Of a stretch of 10,818 bases of DNA, positions 5,382 to 10,818 are shown one piece after another. The stretch is from Actinomycetes bacterium (GTDB lineage Bacteria > Actinomycetota > Actinomycetes > Actinomycetales > Cellulomonadaceae): assembly GCA_023428465.1 (NCBI GenBank), contig JAEYXM010000036.1, forward strand, positions 1 to 10,818, read 5' to 3'. How positions within the stretch are numbered: the stretch's first letter is position 1; every line of letters begins with the position of its first letter. The notes beneath the pieces were generated by a model that did not search any database, was not told the DNA's origin, and saw nothing but the letters and a program-made list of their open reading frames with translations. The position numbers were made by a program, and so were the translations under genes.

Positions 5382-8300
5382 AGGCCTTCCTCGCGTGCCC
5401 GAGCGAGGCGAACTGCCCGGAGAGCGCCTTCATGAAGTCGGGCAGCCCGCCCGTGTAGTCGAGCTCGGCCAGCCGCGCGTCGGCGACGTCCGGGGTGATG
5501 TCGCCCGCGTCGACCTGGCGGATGATCTCCATGCCGGCGTCGACCTTCGGCGGCAGGCCCGTGACGGTGTAGTCCTGCTTGACATAGCCCTCACGACAGG
5601 CGTCGAGGGTGTCGATGGCCTTGGTGGCCTGGCGGTAGGCGTCGTGGTGGTTGCCCGGGGCGTACGACTCCATGACCTTCGTGGTGTAGGTGCTCCCGAG
5701 GCCCTCCGGGTCGAGGAGCGTCGAGCGCCCGTGCTCGACCAGGTGCAGGTTGGGTACGACCTGCGTCCTCTCCCACCGGCCGGTCTCCTCGTTCCAGACC
5801 GTGGCCTGGTCGGACATGTCGACGCTTGCCTCGGCGTGGGAGTAGTCGGTGGCGAGCTGCTGGTGGTCCCTGGCCCACTGACGGGCGCCCGCCGGGTCGG
5901 TGGGGCCGCCCGTGCCCTCGGCGAAGATCCGCTCGGACTGGGTGGCCCACTCCCTGCGGGGGATCTCGATGAACCGCCTCCGCAACAGGTTCGGGTCGTC
6001 GACCACATACCCGGCGCGGTAGTCGCGGTCGACGCCGTCCCTGGTACCGACGGTCTCGATGACGACGTCCCTGCCGCGGGCCTCCGGGACGTTGTCGCTG
6101 ATCCACTGGCTCAGCTCGGCGTCGTGGCGCTCGTAGATCTGGTTGCGGACCTCGTGGAACTCCTGCCAGAGCTCGGGGTGGTTCCTCCTGAGGTCCCGCA
6201 TCGCGTCCGGGTCCCTCATGATCGAGTCGACGGTTGCGGCGTCGACCGGCCTGCCGTCGGCGGTCTGCTCCGCCAGCTCCCTGGCCATGGCCTCGGCGCG
6301 GGTCCGGGCGTCCCCCTCGGGCCACCGGGTCCGCGGCGTGCGCTCCATCGGGGGTGGCGGCGGTGGTGGTGGCGGCGGTGCGTCGGGCCGCGGCGGCGGC
6401 GGGGGCGGTGGTGCGTCGGGGGTGCCTTTCGGCGGGGGAGGGCCGTCGGCCGGTTGCCGCGGCGGGGCGGTCCCGTCGGCGTCCGGGGTGGTTCCGTCGG
6501 TGTCCGGGTTGGTCCCGTCGGTGTCCTTGGCCCCGGCACGGGCGGGCTTGCCGGCGTGGTGCTGCAGGAATCGGATGAGCAGCTCGTCGCGCAGCTGCCG
6601 GGCGACGGTCTTCATCGCCTCGGTCACGGACTTGCCGTCGATGAGCTCCTTGACGAAGTAGTACGAGACGAACAGCGTCCAGGCCAGGGCCTTGGACTGC
6701 CCGGGCAGCTTGGCGAGCATGTCCGGGTCGGTCAGGATGCCCTCGACGATGCCGGTGAGGGTGCCCATCCGGTTGGCCAGCCAGTCGTCCACCGACCCGC
6801 CGTTGATCCAGACGGTGACGACGTCGACCAGCGGTTCCTTGAGCGTGGACATGGCAAGGGCGCCCATGGTCATCGGGCCGGTCCCGGACAGGACCCCGAG
6901 GGCGATGTCGCCGCACCAGGACGCCCACGCCAGGGTGTCCTCGACCTGCTGGTACCACCAGGCGTCGTCGAGGTGGTTGTGGGCCTCGGCGACGAGCAGC
7001 GTCTGGGCGAAGTCCCACAGCTGGTGGCGCATGGCGTAGAGGCCCTCGGCGCCGAGGGTCCGCGAGCGCTCGTTCACGAGCGCGTGGAGCCGCTCGCGGT
7101 ACTCGGCGGGCACGAACTCGTCGATGACGTAGCGGCACCGCTCGACCTCGAGGGACCAGGAGTCGGAGAACGGCTCCATGTTCACCCCGCGCACGCGCAG
7201 CGGGACGCTCGCGGTGAACGCGTCGCCGCGGCCGGGGATCGACGCAGTCAGCGCTGCGACCAGCGGGTCCGGGCCGGTGGGCAGCTTCCCGGCGAGGCTG
7301 GCGTTGAAGATCGCCGACGGCGGCCGGACGGGGCGGGTGCCCGATGCCTCGATCGTCAGCCGGCCGACCTGGAGCCCGACGGCGCCGGGGGTGTCCGCCT
7401 CGCCGCCGATCTCGATCGTCGCGCTCGCCGCCAGTGCGGCGTCGGCGGTGATCTTGCCCGAGGCGGGGTCGAGGACGAACGCCTGCAGGTCGAACTCGGT
7501 CGGCACCCCGGTGCCGTCACCGCGTAACCAGAACGCGCCGGTGGTCGGGTCGACGCTCCTCGTGGGGACGAACAGCCCCTCGCGCGCGACGATGATCTCG
7601 ACGTGGCGTCGCAGCGGCTCGACCGCGCGCGGGGTGGTGGCCTCGACGATCAGCGTCGCGGTCACGAACGGGCGGTCGCTGGCGTCCCCACCGTCCGGGC
7701 CGGACGCCTCGGTCAGGGTCAAGCGCGCCCGCGTCGGGCCCTCCTTGACGATCGACGCGTCGGCCAGGGGGCTCGAGCCCTCACGCCACAGGGTGGTGAA
7801 CTCGTAGTCCTGGCCGGCGGAGTTGTCGATCCACACCGCGACGTCTTCGCTCTGGCCGGACTCGGCGGCGAACTCGACCTGATCCGGTTTGGCGTCCAGC
7901 GCCGGCAGCGCAGCGAGCGGGATCACCACGTCGGCGGCGATCTCGCGCTGGCCGATCTGGACCGTGACGCGCACGGTCTCGCCCTGCGGTGGGGCAGTGG
8001 GGCTCGACGGGTCCGGCTGCTCGGCGACCACCCGCACCCCCGCCTCCGCACCGTGCACGGCCGGCGGAGACAGCGTGAGCCACCGTGAGGTCGTCCGGAA
8101 CGTCAGCCCCGGCGCGAGCTGGACCGCGGAGACCGCCGGGTCGGACGGGCCTGGCTCGACCCACGCCACCAGCACCGCCGACTGTGCCGTCAACGTGTCC
8201 AGGCCCTCCGCCGGCGGGGCCGGTTCGAACCGGGTCGCGATCCGGGTCTGGGCCTCGTCGGCGATCGCGACCTGTGCCGTCGTCGTGCCGAGCTCCGACG

Positions 8301-9423
8301 TCGCCGTGATCTGGATCGCTGCCCCGGCCGCAGGGCGGCCCGTCGCGGCGATCGTCGCCAGGACCTCCCCGGCTCCGGACGTCTGGGACAGGCTGACCCC
8401 GGGCGGCGGCGCGAGCTGGATCGGGACGTGTGGTGCGGCGCGGAACGTCCCGTCGCGGAACACGGCATAGGCCCGCACGGCGAGCGGCTCGGCCGGGCCC
8501 GCCGCGGCGCCGACGCCGATCCTGGCCGTTGACAGGTTGAGGACGTAGCCGATCGGAGTCGTCGGGTCGACAGGGTTCTCTTCCCGGCGGCCGGTGGCGC
8601 CGGTGGAACCCCCCGTGAGCGCTCCGACCAGGGCTGTCGCGGCTGCAGCCACGGCCGCGATCCCACCGACGGCCGTCCGCCACGGCCCGGCGTCTGTCGG
8701 TGCCGCAGCGCCTCCGGCTCCCGGGTAGTTGAACTGCATGCTGTCCAAGATCGACTGGGTCTCGGCGAGGATCTGGTCGTACCGGGCCGGCAGCACGTCG
8801 CAGCCGGTGACCGGCGTGCGCGTACCGAGGTCTTCACCCTGGTAGCCGCGGCTGACACCGACGATCGCCTCCACGGTGATCGCGCCGGTGGAGGTCGGAA
8901 GCCAGAACCACGTCTCTGAGCCCATGCCGCAGCCGTCATCTTCCTCACGGCTCCCCGTGCGGGTCCTGGAGTATCCGTCGACCCCGCCCAGGGTCGTCGG
9001 CATCGGCGGGCTCGCTTCGGTGCCGCCCATCGTCCTCATTGTCGCGAAGTCGTCGAGGCCCTCCGGGAGCGCCGTCGGGATGCAGTCCGCGCAGGTGTCG
9101 TCGTGGATCGTCGCGATGATGTTGCCCCTGATGGCGTCGTACGGCTCGGCCATGCCGGCGGACGGCGAGTCGTCGGAGTACCAGTACGAGGTGACCTGCA
9201 TATCTCCGGCGTGGTTGAAACGGCTGTCCGGCCAGGTTGCGTTGGTCACCTCGGTCCAGCCGTCGGGGAGGTCGTAGGTGACCCACGCGCCGCCGGCGGC
9301 AGCGGTCTGCGCACCCAGCACGATCAGGACCCACGTGCATGCGAGCAGGGGCGCGCTGCGCCGGACGGCGCGGGGGAGGGAGCGACGACGCGGGGGCCCT
9401 TCGGTGCGGATCGGCCGGCTCAT
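5380..9423 (-). CDS. Large multidomain membrane protein of unknown function
   Basis: This 1347-residue protein belongs to no family I can name. An Arg-rich start precedes a hydrophobic segment (25-43), either signal peptide or anchor. Residues 44-235 form a probable extracytoplasmic domain with Cys111, 114, 165 and 208; its GWTEV start and ILDSMQF end recall PsbP/Mog1-like folds (tentative). A second hydrophobic segment (249-271) is followed by RREE. Residues about 285-750 are beta-rich, like several Ig-like modules. Residues about 755-955 are helical with hydrophobic stretches (834-861, 912-927). A D-T-D-G-T repeat (967-985) and a poly-Pro linker (994-1025) lead to a polar C-terminal domain (about 1035-1347) rich in Trp, His and Asp/Glu. 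The start overlaps the zinc-ribbon gene's stop as ATGA, with GGAGG at 9430-9434, so the two are translationally coupled. An envelope-spanning sensor or effector is possible; no catalytic motif is evident. Confidence 0.85.
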   Translation of the reverse strand: MSRPIRTEGPPRRRSLPRAVRRSAPLLACTWVLIVLGAQTAAAGGAWVTYDLPDGWTEVTNATWPDSRFNHAGDMQVTSYWYSDDSPSAGMAEPYDAIRGNIIATIHDDTCADCIPTALPEGLDDFATMRTMGGTEASPPMPTTLGGVDGYSRTRTGSREEDDGCGMGSETWFWLPTSTGAITVEAIVGVSRGYQGEDLGTRTPVTGCDVLPARYDQILAETQSILDSMQFNYPGAGGAAAPTDAGPWRTAVGGIAAVAAAATALVGALTGGSTGATGRREENPVDPTTPIGYVLNLSTARIGVGAAAGPAEPLAVRAYAVFRDGTFRAAPHVPIQLAPPPGVSLSQTSGAGEVLATIAATGRPAAGAAIQITATSELGTTTAQVAIADEAQTRIATRFEPAPPAEGLDTLTAQSAVLVAWVEPGPSDPAVSAVQLAPGLTFRTTSRWLTLSPPAVHGAEAGVRVVAEQPDPSSPTAPPQGETVRVTVQIGQREIAADVVIPLAALPALDAKPDQVEFAAESGQSEDVAVWIDNSAGQDYEFTTLWREGSSPLADASIVKEGPTRARLTLTEASGPDGGDASDRPFVTATLIVEATTPRAVEPLRRHVEIIVAREGLFVPTRSVDPTTGAFWLRGDGTGVPTEFDLQAFVLDPASGKITADAALAASATIEIGGEADTPGAVGLQVGRLTIEASGTRPVRPPSAIFNASLAGKLPTGPDPLVAALTASIPGRGDAFTASVPLRVRGVNMEPFSDSWSLEVERCRYVIDEFVPAEYRERLHALVNERSRTLGAEGLYAMRHQLWDFAQTLLVAEAHNHLDDAWWYQQVEDTLAWASWCGDIALGVLSGTGPMTMGALAMSTLKEPLVDVVTVWINGGSVDDWLANRMGTLTGIVEGILTDPDMLAKLPGQSKALAWTLFVSYYFVKELIDGKSVTEAMKTVARQLRDELLIRFLQHHAGKPARAGAKDTDGTNPDTDGTTPDADGTAPPRQPADGPPPPKGTPDAPPPPPPPRPDAPPPPPPPPPPMERTPRTRWPEGDARTRAEAMARELAEQTADGRPVDAATVDSIMRDPDAMRDLRRNHPELWQEFHEVRNQIYERHDAELSQWISDNVPEARGRDVVIETVGTRDGVDRDYRAGYVVDDPNLLRRRFIEIPRREWATQSERIFAEGTGGPTDPAGARQWARDHQQLATDYSHAEASVDMSDQATVWNEETGRWERTQVVPNLHLVEHGRSTLLDPEGLGSTYTTKVMESYAPGNHHDAYRQATKAIDTLDACREGYVKQDYTVTGLPPKVDAGMEIIRQVDAGDITPDVADARLAELDYTGGLPDFMKALSGQFASLGHARKA
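6349..6444 (-). repeat. Poly-proline-encoding low-complexity tract
   Basis: GCC/ACC-type repeats encode three proline runs (four, seven and eleven residues, broken by KGTPDA and RPDA) between the helical region and the C-terminal domain of the 1347-residue protein. It probably acts as a stiff spacer. The eleven-proline run would normally need EF-P for translation. Confidence 0.85.
6469..6525 (-). repeat. Short tandem repeat encoding DTDGT-type units
   Basis: Three imperfect 21 bp units encode DTDGTNP, DTDGTTP and DADGTAP just before the poly-Pro tract of the large protein. The acidic Asp-Gly spacing is suggestive of calcium-binding repeats, but the full consensus is absent; a flexible linker is the safer reading. 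Confidence 0.7.
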
Positions 9424-10106
9424 CTGGGGCCTCCGACCGGCGGCTTGCGGAACGCCACGGTCGCCGTCTTCGCGGCCATGGTCACCATCGACACCGCGCC
9501 GATGGCGCTCGGCGCCAGGGTGAGCAGGCTCGTGCCGGAGTCCAGGCCCGACCGCACCGCCGTGAAGGCCGTGACGAGCCCGAGCAGCGTGGTGAGCAGC
9601 GACGTCACTCCGGAAAGGGCCCGCAGCGCCCCGCCCTTGCGGCCCGCGGCGATCGCCAGGCCGGACGAGACGAGCCCGGAGATCGTGCGGGGGAGCGCGC
9701 CTGTGACGCTTGCTCCGGTGACGGCGACGACGGCGAGGTCGAGCGCTGTGGTCAGGGCGAGCGCGATCCCGGGGCGCCGGACGGACCGACGCAGGGCGGC
9801 TGTGGCGGCGCGCTGGGCCAGGGGTGCGCCTGCTCGGGCGAGGAAGGCCCCCAGGTCAGGCGTCTGCGGGCCGACCACGGTCTGCCAGGCGCCGGGGAGC
9901 ACCGTCGCCGCCATCGAGGCGCCGGTGAGCACCTGGGCCGCCCGGGCGGTTCGAGGCGGGGCGGGTGGCGGAGGGACGGGTGGAGGTGGGGCGGGCGGAG
10001 GCGGGAGGGGCGGAGCTGGTGGGGCTGACTGCAGAAGCCGGGCACCGCAGCGCACGCACGAGGCGGCGTTCGGGGGCGATATCGCCCCGCATCCCGAGCA
10101 GCGCAT
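9420..10106 (-). CDS. Zinc-ribbon, Pro-rich, membrane-associated protein of unknown function
   Basis: This 228-residue protein opens with a zinc ribbon (Cys3, Cys6, Cys17, Cys20 in CxxC-x10-CxxC), which probably binds structural zinc in the cytoplasm. A proline-rich linker (29-51) follows. The rest is Ala/Leu/Thr-rich with four hydrophobic stretches (about 113-133, 142-154, 165-184, 193-213), of which at least two could span the membrane. I recognise no named family beyond the zinc ribbon. The ATG has AGGAGG at 10112-10117. Its stop overlaps the next gene's start by ATGA, so it is probably a partner of the 1347-residue protein; both have long proline linkers and hydrophobic segments. It could be a membrane scaffold or regulator of that protein (inference). 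Confidence 0.82.
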   Translation of the reverse strand: MRCSGCGAISPPNAASCVRCGARLLQSAPPAPPLPPPPAPPPPVPPPPAPPRTARAAQVLTGASMAATVLPGAWQTVVGPQTPDLGAFLARAGAPLAQRAATAALRRSVRRPGIALALTTALDLAVVAVTGASVTGALPRTISGLVSSGLAIAAGRKGGALRALSGVTSLLTTLLGLVTAFTAVRSGLDSGTSLLTLAPSAIGAVSMVTMAAKTATVAFRKPPVGGPR

Positions 10107-10193
10107 GGTGCCCTCCTGGGCTGTGCCTGCGGCTGGGTAGGCGCTTCCTCACAGCATGCCCGATCTGGAGGGTCGCGGTGAGAGCCTGAAGGG

Positions 10194-10390
10194 GTGATCA
10201 TCGGTGGCCATCACCCGTCGGCGGCGCCGAGGGACTTCGTCGACGTGTTCCGCCTCGCCGCCCGCTATGACAAGGCCACGCTCGTCGAGTGGGCGCGGCA
10301 GGTGGACAGGGCATGGACCACAGTGCTCTCGCGGACATGATCGGGATGCTGGGCAGGCTCCCGCCACCGATCCCCGGCCGCTCGCACTAG
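10194..10390 (+). pseudogene. Frameshifted AbiEii-type nucleotidyltransferase C-terminal remnant
   Basis: From the GTG at 10194 the frame reads RDFVDVFRLAARYDKATLVE, then WARQVD, and stops at TGA 10338-10340. The -1 frame continues the same protein as MDHSALADMIGMLGRLPPP up to TAG 10388-10390. Joined across a lost base near 10305-10313, the two halves resemble the C-terminal end of AbiEii/AbiGii nucleotidyltransferase toxins (type IV toxin-antitoxin), where RDFxDVxRLA followed by a D-x-G-F/M-D segment is common. The N-terminal catalytic part is absent: an in-frame TGA (10179-10181) lies just upstream, and the zinc-ribbon gene starts 87 bases to the left. It is therefore a decayed fragment. 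The family call comes from remembered pattern, not a search. Confidence 0.5.
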
Positions 10391-10402
10391 AGGGTCCGTC
10401 TC

Positions 10403-10818
10403 TCAGTCGGGCCCCTCGGCCATCGTGGCTCGTGTCTCGGCGATCGTCGCACCCCGGTAGGTCCCGGTGGAGGGTTCGTGGACGAGCCATGGCTGGAGGA
10501 GGCTCCCGTCGAGCCACGCTTCGATCCAGGTGTCGATCGTGTACTCCTGCTCGAAGTACGGCACGTCGTCGCCAGGCCTGGTCGGGTTGGGGTCCCATCC
10601 GAACATCCGCCCTGATGGGCAATGCACGAAGGAGTAGATCGCGCAGCCCCAGTGACACACGGCCAGCAGTCCCGCCGGCATTCCCGGCCGTCGGCCCCGT
10701 GGGACCTCCGTGAGGATGTCGAGTGCGGTCCGGCCCATCTCGTCGGCGAACCCGCCGCGCAGGCCGAGCAGGCCATACCCGGGGCCGAAGCCGCCGTTGG
10801 CGATGCCGTACAACTCCT
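10403..10818 (-). CDS. SMI1/KNR4 (SUKH) family protein, 5' end outside window
   Basis: The frame runs off the right edge; the last 138 residues are visible. ELYGIANGGFGPGYGLLGLR, then LLAVCHWGCAIYSFVHC, GWDPNP and an acidic tail (FEQEYTIDTWIEAWLDG) match the SMI1/KNR4-like fold found in many actinobacterial proteins. Members are usually soluble and act as immunity proteins against polymorphic toxins or as protein-interaction modules. A TTG codon at 10811-10813 is simply Leu inside the frame, since the sequence before it (Glu) continues the family pattern. The gene is convergent with the AbiEii-like remnant, with 12 bases between their stops. Its own toxin partner, if any, would lie to the right, outside the window. 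Confidence 0.8.
   Translation of the reverse strand, partial: ELYGIANGGFGPGYGLLGLRGGFADEMGRTALDILTEVPRGRRPGMPAGLLAVCHWGCAIYSFVHCPSGRMFGWDPNPTRPGDDVPYFEQEYTIDTWIEAWLDGSLLQPWLVHEPSTGTYRGATIAETRATMAEGPD

Noticed and set aside
6469..6525. Dockerin-like or calcium-binding repeats in DTDGT units
   Set aside because: The dockerin consensus needs longer 12-residue loops with paired helices; only short linker-like units are present.
5591..7138. 515-residue minus-strand frame inside the large gene
   Set aside because: It is a shifted frame of the 1347-residue gene, extremely Arg/His/Pro-rich, with no start signal of its own.
4804..7527. 907-residue plus-strand open frame
   Set aside because: It overlaps the Crp/Fnr gene out of frame and runs antisense to the large protein; the composition is Gly/Val/Arg/Asp filler without motifs.
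9103..10140. 345-residue plus-strand frame across the zinc-ribbon gene
   Set aside because: It is antisense to the ATGA-coupled gene pair; the C-terminal Gly run is just the complement of the proline tract.
10403..10813. TTG at 10811-10813 as the true start of the SUKH gene
   Set aside because: The preceding codon gives Glu, continuing the family's ELYGIANGG pattern, and the usual N-terminal third of the fold is missing, so the gene starts outside the window.

Overview
The window looks like a chromosomal stretch from a high-GC actinobacterium. Base composition is very GC-rich, several genes start with GTG, and Shine-Dalgarno sites are GGAGG-like. The secreted esterase carries a Pro-Thr linker and a family 2 carbohydrate-binding module, which suggests a plant-polysaccharide degrader of the Cellulomonas type. 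That genus-level guess is inference.

Left part (1-1650): the 3' end of an unidentified plus-strand gene, then a convergent minus-strand gene for a secreted feruloyl esterase (CE1-type catalytic domain, Pro-Thr linker, CBM2). A LacI/GalR-like operator half-way motif and a weak -10 element lie upstream of it.

Metal-transport part (1668-5194): a minus-strand operon encodes a small HMA metal-binding protein and a P1B-type ATPase that carries CPG where CPC is usual. A plus-strand Crp/Fnr-type regulator is divergent from it. The shared intergenic region holds a concentric dyad whose core, TGACGGCCGTCA, resembles an FNR-type box. That core sits about 41.5 bp upstream of a predicted start of the metal operon, so the regulator probably controls the transporter. 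An internally deleted MDR-family oxidoreductase remnant abuts the ATPase stop codon.

Central and right part (5195-10106): a convergent intergenic region carries five 12-13 bp repeats in three direct plus two inverted copies, all on a 19 bp period. Next is a tightly coupled two-gene minus-strand operon, read from right to left. The first gene encodes a zinc-ribbon, Pro-rich, hydrophobic protein. The second encodes a 1347-residue multidomain membrane protein with beta-rich and helical regions, a poly-Pro linker and a distinct C-terminal domain. I recognise no named system here; it is the best candidate for something undescribed.

Right edge (10107-10818): a frameshifted fragment resembling the C-terminus of AbiEii-type nucleotidyltransferase toxins (plus strand) converges on the C-terminal part of an SMI1/KNR4 (SUKH) family gene that runs off the window. 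Together with the oxidoreductase remnant, this suggests gene decay and turnover in the accessory portion.
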